NCBI RefSeq assembly: GCF_026898135.2 | Contig: NZ_CP114035.2 | Span: forward strand, 6,117,501-6,181,500 | From: Pseudomonas fortuita | GTDB lineage: Bacteria; Pseudomonadota; Gammaproteobacteria; Pseudomonadales; Pseudomonadaceae | Direction of reading: 5' to 3' | Length of the DNA: 64,000 bases | The notes under the pieces: model-generated | The model's input: only the letters and a program-made list of their open reading frames with translations | The model's database searches: none | What the model was told of the DNA's origin: nothing | In this document: positions 47,243-56,887 of the stretch, piece by piece | Numbering within the stretch: the first letter of the stretch is position 1 | Layout: every line of letters begins with the position of its first letter | Made by a program: the position numbers and the translations under genes

Positions 47243-47596
47243 CTAGACCAGCACCTGCCGGGTGGTGGCGATGAACTGGTGCACGAGTTGCTCGGCTGCG
47301 GGCTCGATCATCGGCTCAGGGCCACGGCCACGCGGGCAGGCCATGCGTGGTGTGGTGCCAAACAGGCGGCAGATCATGGGGCGCTCTTCATACACCGTGC
47401 AACCGTTGGGGCCCAGGTGCACGCAGTCCAGGCGCTCGAGAGCGGCTTCCTGCTCGGCCTGGGACTTGCGCGGCAGGCGGGCCATTTCTTCCGTCGACGT
47501 GGTGACCGGGCCGCAGCAATCGTGGCAGCCGGGCTCGCACTCGAACGAGGGGATGAGTTCGCGCAGGAAGTGGATCTTGTGACGGTTGCAGGACAT
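47243..47596 (-). CDS. YkgJ-family cysteine cluster protein
   Basis: 117 residues starting MSCNRHKIHFLRELIPSFEC. The Fe-S/zinc-type cluster CEPGCHDCCG is followed by DCVHLGPNGCTVYEERPMIC, the YkgJ pattern of eight cysteines that likely bind an iron-sulfur or zinc centre. Biochemical role unknown. It is convergent with the Lrp-type gene (stop codons two bases apart). A longer upstream frame exists but is unrelated to the family. Confidence 0.85.
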   Translation of the reverse strand: MSCNRHKIHFLRELIPSFECEPGCHDCCGPVTTSTEEMARLPRKSQAEQEAALERLDCVHLGPNGCTVYEERPMICRLFGTTPRMACPRGRGPEPMIEPAAEQLVHQFIATTRQVLV

Positions 47597-47633
47597 GGGC
47601 AAGTACAAAGCTGATTGATAAGTTGGATTATAA

Positions 47634-47685
47634 GCCCATTCGCGGGCTTGCCCGCGAACGAGGGCGCAGCCCTCGCCTTGTTGCC
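47634..47685. repeat. single REP half with adjacent hairpin
   Basis: CCATTCGCGGGCTTGCCCGCGAACGAGGGCGCAGCCCTCG: a lone REP palindrome, then a GAGGGC/GCCCTC stem; unlike the others it is not paired. Confidence 0.65.
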
Positions 47686-47743
47686 CACTACCCCACCCCG
47701 ACTTATCCTCCTCCCCTAGCCCACCAGCCTCAGGACCAAGCCC

Positions 47744-49036
47744 ATGATCCACAGCGCGCAGCACGCCGCCTCCTATTACGCCGCCAGCAGCGCGCCACAC
47801 CCTGACTACTCCTTCCTGCAAGGCGAGCACAGTGCCGATGTCTGCATCGTCGGCGGCGGCTACTCGGGGCTGAACACCGCCATCGAGCTGGCCGAACGCG
47901 GCTTGTCGGTCATCCTGCTGGAAGCGCGCAAACTTGGCTGGGGCGCCAGCGGGCGGAATGGCGGGCAGTTGATCCGCGGCGTCGGCCACGGCCTGGAACA
48001 GTTTCTGCCGGTGATTGGCGAGGAAGGCGTGCGCAGCATGATGCTGATGGGCCTGGAGGCCGTGCAGATCGTGCGCGAGCGGGTAGAGAAACATGCCATC
48101 GCCTGCGACCTGACCTGGGGCTACTGCGACCTGGCCAACAAGCCGGCCGAGCTGCTGGGCTTTGCCGAAGACGCCGAAGAACTGCGCAGCCTGGGCTATG
48201 CGCATGAGCTGCGGCTGGTCGGCAAGGACGATATCCACAGCGTGGTCGGCGCCGACTGCTATGTGGGCGGCCTGGTCGACATGGGCTCCGGCCACCTGCA
48301 CCCGCTCAACCTGGCCTTGGGTGAAGCGGCGGTGGCCAGCCGGCTGGGCGTGAAGCTGTTCGAGCAGTCCGAGGTTACCCGCGTCGACTATGGCCCCGAG
48401 GTGCAAGTGCATACCGCCCAGGGCCGGGTACGCGCCAAGACCTTGGTGCTGTGCTGCAACGCCTACCTCAACGGCCTCAACCGCGAGCTGGGCGGCAAGG
48501 TGCTGCCGGCCGGCAGCTACATCATCGCCACCGAACCGCTAGGCGAAGAACGCGCCCGCGCTTTACTGCCGCAGAACATGGCGGTGTGTGACCAGCGCGT
48601 GGCGCTGGATTACTACCGGCTGTCTGCCGACCACCGCCTGCTGTTTGGCGGTGCCTGCCACTATTCAGGCCGCGACCCGAAAGATATCGCCGCCTACATG
48701 CGGCCGAAGATGCTCAAGGTGTTCCCGCAGCTGGCCGACGTGCGCATCGACTATCAGTGGGGCGGCATGATCGGCATCGGCGCCAACCGCCTGCCGCAGG
48801 TTGGCCGCTTGGCCAGCCAGCCGAACGTGTATTACGCCCAGGCCTATTCAGGCCATGGGCTCAACGCCACCCACCTGGCCGCGCGCCTGCTGGGCGAGGC
48901 AATCAGTGGCCAGGCAAGCGGGCGTTTCGACCTGTTCGCCAACGTGCCGCATATCACCTTCCCCGGCGGCAAGCACCTGCGCTCGCCACTGCTGGCGCTG
49001 GGCATGCTGTGGCACAGGCTTAAAGAGTTGATCTGA
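47744..49036 (+). CDS. puuB: FAD-dependent oxidase, gamma-glutamylputrescine oxidase-like
   Basis: 430 residues. FAD motif VCIVGGGYSGLNTAIELAER (33-52), GWGASGRNGGQ, and the C-terminal YSGHGLNATHLAARLLGEAI. PuuB/PauB enzymes oxidise gamma-glutamylputrescine or related gamma-glutamylated polyamines in the glutamylation route. The equivalent position in P. aeruginosa, after the Lrp gene, is pauB4. The substrate is inferred from context with pauR and kauB. AAGCCC precedes the ATG; no strong ribosome site. Confidence 0.8.
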   Translation: MIHSAQHAASYYAASSAPHPDYSFLQGEHSADVCIVGGGYSGLNTAIELAERGLSVILLEARKLGWGASGRNGGQLIRGVGHGLEQFLPVIGEEGVRSMMLMGLEAVQIVRERVEKHAIACDLTWGYCDLANKPAELLGFAEDAEELRSLGYAHELRLVGKDDIHSVVGADCYVGGLVDMGSGHLHPLNLALGEAAVASRLGVKLFEQSEVTRVDYGPEVQVHTAQGRVRAKTLVLCCNAYLNGLNRELGGKVLPAGSYIIATEPLGEERARALLPQNMAVCDQRVALDYYRLSADHRLLFGGACHYSGRDPKDIAAYMRPKMLKVFPQLADVRIDYQWGGMIGIGANRLPQVGRLASQPNVYYAQAYSGHGLNATHLAARLLGEAISGQASGRFDLFANVPHITFPGGKHLRSPLLALGMLWHRLKELI

Positions 49037-49081
49037 AAACTGACGCGGTCGGTGTAGGAGCGGCCGCGCAGCGTCTCGTTG

Positions 49082-49312
49082 TTAGTCTTTCCAGAAGGGT
49101 TTACGTCCCTCTGTACGGGCCTGCTCCCAGCTCAGCCCGACATCGCGCAACTCGTCATCCGTCAGCTGCAACAGCGCCCTGCGGGTATGCCAGCGATGCA
49201 GCATCAGCCCCCAACGCCCAAGCCCTTGCGGCGCGTTGAATACCTTGGCCTGCTGCCCGGCTTCCAGTTCACTGGCCATCAGTTGCAAGCGCACATCGCT
49301 CATGCCGCCCAT
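49082..49312 (-). CDS. DUF1127 domain protein
   Basis: 76 residues; start ATG after AGAGGGTGCGGTG. The C-terminal YjiS-like domain is WHTRRALLQLTDDELRDVGLSWEQARTEG, with the DUF1127 signature (LxxLxDxxLxDIGLxRxE-like). Such Arg-rich small proteins bind RNA in some alpha-proteobacteria and affect phosphate and carbon metabolism; function here is unknown. It is divergent from the MocR gene and may be its target. Confidence 0.85.
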   Translation of the reverse strand: MGGMSDVRLQLMASELEAGQQAKVFNAPQGLGRWGLMLHRWHTRRALLQLTDDELRDVGLSWEQARTEGRKPFWKD

Positions 49313-49373
49313 CACCGCACCCTCTCGTTCAGTTGATACCGTGGAGAAAGGATGCGCGTCGGCACCATCGACA

Positions 49374-49456
49374 ATACAGAGCCAATACAGCCTTATTATT
49401 CCCATACAGAATTGGCCGTTGGCCGACTGAATGCTGTATTTTCAGCCCAACTGTAC
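49374..49456. promoter_or_regulatory. MocR operator region with ATACAG repeats
   Basis: ATACAG at 49374, 49385 and 49404, and inverted CTGTAT at 49434 and CTGTAC at 49451, in the space between the DUF1127 and MocR genes. The first two lie 11 bases apart, one helical turn. Direct repeats with an inverted copy are the known MocR/PdxR operator style. The run covers an in-frame ATG at 49431, so that ATG is unlikely to be the real start. Confidence 0.7.
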
Positions 49457-49490
49457 CGGTCGCTATGCCAATGCAGCGCAGGAGTATGCC

Positions 49491-50921
49491 GTGACCCTCT
49501 ACCTGAACCTGGCCGAACTGCTCGGCGCCCGTATCGAGCAAGGCCTGTATCGCCCTGGCCAGCGCCTGCCCTCTGTGCGCGCCCTGAGCGTGGAACACGG
49601 GGTCAGCCTGAGCACCGTGCAACAGGCCTATCGCATGCTGGAAGACAGCGGCATGGTCTCGCCCCGGCCCAAATCCGGCTACTTCGTCAGCGACCACCGC
49701 CAGCTGCCAGCGCTGCCCGCCGTCAGCCGCCCGGCCCAGCGCCCGGTGGATATTTCGCAATGGGAGCAGGTGCTGGAGCTCATCCGCAGCACGCCGCGCC
49801 AGGATGTGGTCCAGCTCGGCCGTGGCATGCCCGACATCAACACCCCTACCCTGAAGCCCCTGCTGCGCAGCCTGGCTCAGTTAAGTCGGCGGCAGGACAT
49901 GCCCGGCCTGTATTACGACAACATCCACGGTAACCTGGCCCTGCGTGAGCAGGTTGCGCGGTTGATGCTGGACTCCGGCTGCCGCCTGAGCCCGGCCGAC
50001 CTGGTCGTGACCACCGGCTGCCACGAGGCGCTGTCGTGCAGCATTCGCGCGGTCTGCGAGCCAGGCGACATCGTCGCAGTCGACTCGCCCAGCTTCCACG
50101 GCGCCATGCAAACCCTCAAGGGCCTGGGCATGAAGGCGCTGGAAATTCCCACCGACCCGCTGACCGGCATCAGCCTGGAGGCGCTGGAACTGGCCCTGGA
50201 GCAGTGGCCGATCAAGCTCATCCAGATCACCCCCAACTGCAACAACCCGCTCGGCTACATCATGCCCGAGGCCCGAAAGAAGGCCCTCCTTAGCTTGGCG
50301 CAGCGCTACGACGTGGCGATTCTGGAGGACGATGTGTACGGCGACCTGGCCTACACCTACCCGCGTCCGCGGACTATCAAGTCGTTCGACGACGATGGAC
50401 GCGTGCTGTTCTGCAGCTCATTTTCCAAGACCCTCGCCCCCGGCCTGCGGGTGGGCTGGGTGGCGCCCGGGCGCTACCTGGAGCGGGTGCTGCACATGAA
50501 GTACATCAGCACCGGCAGCAGCGCCAGCCAGCCGCAGCTGGCCATCGCCGACTTCATCGCCGGCGGCCACTACCAGCCCCACGTGCGGCGCATGCGTAGC
50601 CAGTACCAGCGTGGCCGCGACCTGATGAGCGAATGGGTAACCCGCTACTTTCCAACAGGCACCCGGGTCAGCCGCCCCCAAGGTGGCTTCATGCTGTGGG
50701 TAGAATTACCCGAACATTTCGATACGCTGCGCTTGAACCGGGCTTTACTGGAGCAAGGTGTGCAAGTTGCCGTGGGCAGCATCTTCTCGGCCTCGGGCAA
50801 GTTTCGCCACTGCCTGCGCATGAACTTCGCCGCGCGGCCGACGCCTCAGATCGAGGCCGCTGTGCGCAAGGTAGGTGAAACCGCCCTTCGTCTACTGGAT
50901 GAAGAAAGCGCCGACGCGTAA
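49491..50921 (+). CDS. MocR-family regulator (GntR HTH fused to aminotransferase domain)
   Basis: 476 residues from a GTG with AGGAG seven bases upstream; this is preferred over an ATG 60 bases earlier that lies within the operator repeats. A winged GntR HTH (LNLAELLGARIEQGLYRPGQ, PSVRALSVEHGVSLSTVQQA) occupies 1-70. A fold-type I aminotransferase domain follows with the PLP lysine in SSFSKTLAPGLRVGW (near 310). These regulators usually sense PLP or an amine. Divergent DUF1127 is the likely target. Confidence 0.92.
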   Translation: MTLYLNLAELLGARIEQGLYRPGQRLPSVRALSVEHGVSLSTVQQAYRMLEDSGMVSPRPKSGYFVSDHRQLPALPAVSRPAQRPVDISQWEQVLELIRSTPRQDVVQLGRGMPDINTPTLKPLLRSLAQLSRRQDMPGLYYDNIHGNLALREQVARLMLDSGCRLSPADLVVTTGCHEALSCSIRAVCEPGDIVAVDSPSFHGAMQTLKGLGMKALEIPTDPLTGISLEALELALEQWPIKLIQITPNCNNPLGYIMPEARKKALLSLAQRYDVAILEDDVYGDLAYTYPRPRTIKSFDDDGRVLFCSSFSKTLAPGLRVGWVAPGRYLERVLHMKYISTGSSASQPQLAIADFIAGGHYQPHVRRMRSQYQRGRDLMSEWVTRYFPTGTRVSRPQGGFMLWVELPEHFDTLRLNRALLEQGVQVAVGSIFSASGKFRHCLRMNFAARPTPQIEAAVRKVGETALRLLDEESADA

Positions 50922-50980
50922 CTTTGCGCCGCCCGCCACGGTCCAACCCCAAAGCCCTTGCTGCACAGGACGGTCCACCC

Positions 50981-52534
50981 TTGAGACTCCAGCACGCCTT
51001 GCCCCTGCTGCTGGTGCTGCTGCTCGGCCTTGCCGGCTGCACCAGCGTCAGCGCGCCCCGCGAAACCAGCCAGGCGCTGCCCGCCCATGACTCCGCCTTT
51101 GGCCGCTCGGTGCTGCGCCAGGCCGCGCCTTACGGCGGCCGCTCGGGCTTTCGCCTGCTGCCCAACAGCAATGAAGCGTTCCGCGCCCGTGCCGAACTGA
51201 TCCGTAACGCCCAGGCGAGCATCGACCTGCAGTACTACATCGTCCACGACGGCCTCAGCACCCGCGCCCTGGTGCATGAATTGCTGCGTGCAGCCGACCG
51301 TGGCGTGCGTGTGCGCATCCTGCTGGACGACACCACCAGCGACGGCCTGGACACCATCATGGGCACCCTCGATGCCCACCCCAACATCCAGATCCGCGTG
51401 TTCAACCCGCTGCACCTGGGCCGCAGCACTGGCGTGACCCGCGCCATGGGCCGGCTGTTCAACCTGTCGCGCCAGCACCGGCGCATGCACAACAAGCTGT
51501 TCCTGGTGGACAACAGCATGGCGATTGTCGGCGGGCGTAACCTGGGCGACGAGTATTTCGATGCCGAGCCCAACCTCAACTTCACCGACATCGACCTGCT
51601 GGGTATTGGCCCGGTGGCCGAGCAGCTGGGGCACAGTTTCGACCAGTACTGGAACAGCGCCCTCAGCCGGCCGATCGCCGACTTCCTCTGGCGCGACCCG
51701 AATGCCAACGACCTGCGTGCCAGCCGCCATCGCCTGGAAGTGTCGCTGGCCGAAGCCAGGACCCAACGCAAAGCCCTGTACGACCGCCTGATGGCCTACC
51801 AGTCGCAGCCTCGCCTGGACGTGTGGCGCAACGAGCTGATCTGGGCCCACGCCCAAGTGCTGTGGGATGCACCCAACAAGGTGCTGGCCGACAACGAACC
51901 GGACCCACAGCTGCTGTTGAGCCAGCAACTGGCACCGGACCTGGCCAACGTGCACCGCGAACTGATCCTGGCATCGGCCTACTTTGTGCCGGGCGAACCG
52001 GGCCTGCTGTACCTGACCGGCCGCGCCGACGCTGGCGTTTCGGTGAAGCTGCTGACCAACTCGCTGGAAGCCACCGACGTGCCGGCCGTGCATGGCGGCT
52101 ATGCGCCCTATCGCCGGGCCTTGCTGGAGCACGGGGTGCAGCTTTTTGAGCTTCGCCGGCAGCCAGGCGACCCAAGCGCGGGGCGGTTGAGTTTTCGTGG
52201 CAGTTCGGATTCGAGCCTGCACACCAAGGCGATCGTATTCGACCGGCGCAAGACCTTCATCGGCTCGTTCAACTTCGACCCGCGTTCAGTGCTGTGGAAC
52301 ACCGAGGTTGGAGTGCTGGTGGACAGCCCGGAGCTGGCGGAGTACACCCGCGAGCTGGCCCAACAGGGTATGGCGCCTGCGTTGAGTTACCAGGTGAAGC
52401 TGGTGGGGGGCAAGCTGGTGTGGGCGACCGAGGACAATGGCAAGCGGCACGTGCTGACGTCTGAACCGGGTGGGATGTGGCGGCGGTTCAATGCGTGGAT
52501 CAGCAAGGCGGTTGGCTTGGAGAAGATGTTGTAG
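50981..52534 (+). CDS. phospholipase D-like lipoprotein (cardiolipin synthase C-like)
   Basis: 517 residues from a TTG that begins a lipoprotein signal RLQHALPLLLVLLLGLAGC, lipobox Cys20. A longer start 19 codons upstream would put a charged stretch before the signal. Two HKD motifs are intact: HRRMHNKLFLVDNSMAIVGG and SSLHTKAIVFDRRKTFIGS. The length and pair of HKD boxes fit ClsC/YmdC-type enzymes making cardiolipin from phosphatidylethanolamine and phosphatidylglycerol, but a lipoprotein form could also act in the periplasm. ACAGGACGG upstream is a moderate ribosome site. Confidence 0.82.
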   Translation: MRLQHALPLLLVLLLGLAGCTSVSAPRETSQALPAHDSAFGRSVLRQAAPYGGRSGFRLLPNSNEAFRARAELIRNAQASIDLQYYIVHDGLSTRALVHELLRAADRGVRVRILLDDTTSDGLDTIMGTLDAHPNIQIRVFNPLHLGRSTGVTRAMGRLFNLSRQHRRMHNKLFLVDNSMAIVGGRNLGDEYFDAEPNLNFTDIDLLGIGPVAEQLGHSFDQYWNSALSRPIADFLWRDPNANDLRASRHRLEVSLAEARTQRKALYDRLMAYQSQPRLDVWRNELIWAHAQVLWDAPNKVLADNEPDPQLLLSQQLAPDLANVHRELILASAYFVPGEPGLLYLTGRADAGVSVKLLTNSLEATDVPAVHGGYAPYRRALLEHGVQLFELRRQPGDPSAGRLSFRGSSDSSLHTKAIVFDRRKTFIGSFNFDPRSVLWNTEVGVLVDSPELAEYTRELAQQGMAPALSYQVKLVGGKLVWATEDNGKRHVLTSEPGGMWRRFNAWISKAVGLEKML

Positions 52535-52540
52535 CCGCTA

Positions 52541-52658
52541 TCGTTGGGGCTGCTTCGCAGCCCATCGCGACACAAGGCCGCTCCCACAAGGGTACGGTGT
52601 ACACCGATCAATCTGGGAGCGGCCTTGCGTCGCGAAAGGGCCGCAAAGCGGCCCCAAA
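52541..52658. repeat. paired REP-like elements (variant type)
   Basis: Inverted ATCGCGACACAAGGCCGCTC units within GCTGCTTCGCAGCCC / GGGCCGCAAAGCGGCCCC stems, related to the pair at 31756. Confidence 0.8.
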
Positions 52659-52663
52659 ATCCA

Positions 52664-53803
52664 TCAGGCAGAAACCGGTTCAAACGCCCCACGCCGCTGG
52701 GTCAACACCACCAGCCCCGCAGCCCCCGCCGCCATCAGCCACAGCAGCGCGTGCCCGCTGACCCACTGGCTCCCCGCCCCCGCCAACAGTGGCCCGAGCA
52801 GGCAACCAATACCCCACAGCTGCGCAACATGGGCGTTGGCCCGCACCAGCGCGTCATCCCGGTAGCGCTCGCCAATCAGTACCAGCGACAAGGTGAACAA
52901 GCCCCCTGCGCTGGCCCCGAACAATACCCACAACGGCCAGATCACCGGGGTATGCAGCATGAGTGGAATCGCCAGGCTGGACACCAGCAGGGTCACCGCG
53001 CAGCCGGTGAACAGGGTGCGGCGCGACATATGGTCGGCCAACGCCCCGATGGGCAGTTGCAACACCGCATCACCCACCACCACGGTACTGACCATGAACA
53101 GGGCAATCTCGGTGGTAAAGCCCTGCTGCAGGCAATACACCGGCAGCAAAGTCAGGATCATCGCCTCGAACGAAGCGAACAGGGCAATGGCCCAGGCGAT
53201 CACCGGCAAACGACGGCAAAAACGAAACAGGTCGCCGAAGGTCACGTTGCACGCTTCCGTGCTCGGTGCACCGCCTCGCCCCAGCAGGATCAGCGGCGCG
53301 ACCAGCAGCAGGCCCGTCGCAGCCCAGAAACCGAAATCGTCATCAGAGCCGAGAAAGCCCAGTACCAGTGGCCCGGCCAGCTGGCTCAACGCGTAGCTGC
53401 TACCGTACAGCGCCACCAGGCGACCACGCCATTGCTCGACCACCAGCTGGTTGATCCAGCTTTCGCCCAGGATGAACACCACGGTCAGGGACATGCCGAT
53501 CATCAGCCGCAGCAGCAGCCACAGCGGGTAACTAGGCAACAGGGCCAGCAGGCCGATCGATAGCGCCCCACCCCACAGGCACAGGCGCATCGCAGAAGGT
53601 ACGCCAACCCAGCCGGCCAGGCGGCTGGCCAGGCTGGCACCGGCCAGCACACCCAGCGCCGGCATCGCCGCCATCACGCCGATGGCAAAGCTGCCGTAGC
53701 CCCAAGCCTCCAGGCGCAGGGACACCAGCGGCATGCTCACGCCGAGCGCCAGCCCGACACTCAGCACCGATGCCAGTACGGCGAAGTAGGTACCCCAACG
53801 CAT
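52664..53803 (-). CDS. MFS transporter (YcaD/YfkF-like)
   Basis: 379 residues, twelve predicted membrane helices. Start MRWGTYFAVLASVLSVGLAL with GGGAGGCTGCA upstream. The helix 2-3 loop SRLAGWVGVPSAMRLCLWGG carries the MFS type motif. It sits between a PLD gene and kauB; P. aeruginosa has an MFS gene at the same place (before kauB), so a role in amine or amino-acid movement is plausible but unproved. Confidence 0.85.
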   Translation of the reverse strand: MRWGTYFAVLASVLSVGLALGVSMPLVSLRLEAWGYGSFAIGVMAAMPALGVLAGASLASRLAGWVGVPSAMRLCLWGGALSIGLLALLPSYPLWLLLRLMIGMSLTVVFILGESWINQLVVEQWRGRLVALYGSSYALSQLAGPLVLGFLGSDDDFGFWAATGLLLVAPLILLGRGGAPSTEACNVTFGDLFRFCRRLPVIAWAIALFASFEAMILTLLPVYCLQQGFTTEIALFMVSTVVVGDAVLQLPIGALADHMSRRTLFTGCAVTLLVSSLAIPLMLHTPVIWPLWVLFGASAGGLFTLSLVLIGERYRDDALVRANAHVAQLWGIGCLLGPLLAGAGSQWVSGHALLWLMAAGAAGLVVLTQRRGAFEPVSA

Positions 53804-53845
53804 TGCAGCCTCCCAGGCAGAATTCGTGAACAGCAAAAACGACGA

Positions 53846-53873
53846 AGCCGGGTCAGCGTGAGCCGACCCGGCT
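53846..53873 (-). terminator. probable terminator after kauB
   Basis: AGCCGGGTC / GACCCGGCT stem; read leftward from kauB it is followed by TCGTCGTTTTTG. The T tract is weak. Confidence 0.55.
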
Positions 53874-53875
53874 AT

Positions 53876-54000
53876 TGTTGGGGCTGCTGTGCAGCCCATC
53901 GCCGGCAAGCCAGGCTCCCACAGGTATAACGGAGGCCTTGAGGGCTGCGAAAAACCTGCGGGAGCTGGCTTGCCGGCGATTGGGCCGCAACGCGGCCCCC
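53876..54000. repeat. paired REP-like elements (GCCGGCAAGCC type)
   Basis: Inverted CCATCGCCGGCAAGCCAGGC units with a GGGCTGC...GCAGCCC outer stem, between the MFS gene and kauB; same class as 40654. Confidence 0.83.
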
Positions 54001-54005
54001 TGGAG

Positions 54006-55499
<1,494 letters not shown>

Positions 55500-55695
55500 A
55501 CGAAACTCCTCCTCTTGTTTAGGTGCAACGCCGCACTGAGGACTCACAGGCGTTGTCAGAATTCTGGCCGGGCGACGAGCGCACACTGGCAAGCGATACC
55601 CTAAACCAGCCGGTGTAAACTATCAATATATTTGACACGAAAGGCTCAAACGCCTACTGATGTTCATTTTATTAAACAAAAACAGGAGCCGCACC

Positions 55696-56055
55696 ATGAG
55701 AATCGACAGCATCATCGACTTCGCGCAGATCATCACCGAGGCCGAACGCTACCGCCCGGCGGCGGAAAAAATCCTCAAGGGCGAGCCAGACCAAGCGGTC
55801 TATAACCACTACTCCAGCCCTTGCGGGCAGTTTGCCGCAGGCGTTTGGGAAGGTGAGGTGGGGCAGTGGACGGTGAACTACACCGAGCACGAGTACTGCG
55901 AGATCGTCCAGGGCGTTTCGGTGCTGCGCGACCAGGACGGCGGGGCCAAGACCCTGCGGGCCGGTGATCGGTTTGTCATCCCTGCCGGGTTCAAGGGCAC
56001 TTGGGAAGTACTCGAGCCTTGCCGCAAGATCTATGTGATGTTCGAGCAGAAGTAA
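55696..56055 (+). CDS. cupin-domain protein (polyamine cluster)
   Basis: 119 residues, all cupin: WTVNYTEHEYCEIVQGVSVL and GDRFVIPAGFKGTWEVLEPC are cupin motifs 1 and 2. The start (MRIDSIIDF) follows AGGAGCCGCACC. It is divergent from kauB and corresponds to the small cupin gene beside kauB in P. aeruginosa. The fold suggests binding of a small amine or acid; the activity is unknown. Confidence 0.82.
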   Translation: MRIDSIIDFAQIITEAERYRPAAEKILKGEPDQAVYNHYSSPCGQFAAGVWEGEVGQWTVNYTEHEYCEIVQGVSVLRDQDGGAKTLRAGDRFVIPAGFKGTWEVLEPCRKIYVMFEQK

Positions 56056-56071
56056 GGCACCGGACAGGCAT

Positions 56072-56107
56072 AAAAAAACCCGCGTCCTCTCGGATGCGGG
56101 TTTTTTT
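56072..56107. terminator. bidirectional intrinsic terminator
   Basis: Seven A, CCCGC, 12-base loop, GCGGG, seven T. Serves the cupin gene rightward and rpmB-rpmG leftward. Confidence 0.9.
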
Positions 56108-56122
56108 CAGGTCGCCGATCAA

Positions 56123-56278
56123 TTACTTGATCTTGGCTTCCTTGTACACCACGTGCTTGCGAACAACCGGATCATATTTCTTGATCTCGATTTTGTCCGG
56201 GGTGGTGCGCTTGTTCTTGTCGGTGGTGTAGAAGTGGCCGGTACCGGCACTCGAAACCAGACGGATCAATTCACGCAT
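56123..56278 (-). CDS. rpmG: 50S ribosomal protein L33
   Basis: 51 residues, too short to appear among long reading frames: [20 protein letters not shown] ... [11 protein letters not shown]. It is the cysteine-free form: the two CxxC zinc pairs seen in other L33 proteins are absent, with the positions held by non-Cys residues. It lies just downstream of rpmB in one leftward operon with an 11-base gap. ATG with AGGGAGAGC upstream. Confidence 0.97.
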   Translation of the reverse strand: MRELIRLVSSAGTGHFYTTDKNKRTTPDKIEIKKYDPVVRKHVVYKEAKIK

Positions 56279-56289
56279 GATGCTCTCCC

Positions 56290-56526
56290 TTAAACCTTGG
56301 CGCCAGCTTTACGGATGTCAACCAGAACGGCGTCGATGCCGCGCTTGTCGATGATACGCATGCCCTTGGCGGAAACGCGCAGACGCACGAAACGCTTCTC
56401 GGATTCAACCCAGAAACGGTGGTGCTGCAGGTTCGGCAGGAAACGACGACGGGTTTTGTTGTTTGCGTGGGAAATGTTGTTCCCGGTTACTGGACCCTTA
56501 CCAGTAACTTGACAGACTCTCGACAT
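56290..56526 (-). CDS. rpmB: 50S ribosomal protein L28
   Basis: 78 residues, start [21 protein letters not shown], the fixed L28 N-terminus, through [20 protein letters not shown]. No CxxC zinc pairs, matching the zinc-free L33 next to it. First gene of rpmB-rpmG. Confidence 0.97.
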   Translation of the reverse strand: MSRVCQVTGKGPVTGNNISHANNKTRRRFLPNLQHHRFWVESEKRFVRLRVSAKGMRIIDKRGIDAVLVDIRKAGAKV

Positions 56527-56887
56527 GACTCAGCCCTCTAAAACCACATGCCCAACCCGGCATGGGTTGGCCGCTTAATCTCTCAGTCTTTGGCGCCTGG
56601 GCGCCGTGATTCTGGAGGTCTTATCGACCGGATCCGCTTATGCGACAGGCCGAGCCCCTAGAAAAGAGCGCTGCTTTATACCAGAAAGACTTGGCTGCAA
56701 CAACAGTAGATACACATTGCCGCACGCCAGAACGCGCCGGGCCAGCATAGCGGCAGGCCCCGTCGGCCGTCGACCACTCGTCGCCACATTTGTAAAAAAG
56801 GGTGTGGTCATTTACCGACGGGCGCACTAGGGTAGGCCTTTTCCAGACTGCACTGGCAGATGGGCCACTGACAGCCAAGGAGCCACC
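56527..56887. other. 361-base promoter space between rpmB and the peptide-binding protein
   Basis: Holds divergent promoters. A GGCGCC-TG-GGCGCC hairpin lies near 56595, in the rpmB leader. No gene with coding character was seen; short frames on either strand have no recognisable start context or homologous features. Confidence 0.5.

Noticed and set aside
49431..49490. Upstream ATG as start of the MocR gene
   Set aside because: Lies inside the ATACAG/CTGTAT operator repeats and lacks a ribosome site, while the GTG at 49491 has AGGAG.
50846..52222. 458-codon frame opposite the phospholipase D-like gene
   Set aside because: No domain; the plus strand carries both HKD motifs.
56621..56878. 85-codon leftward frame upstream of rpmB
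   Set aside because: No ribosome site, no family features; it lies in the divergent promoter space.
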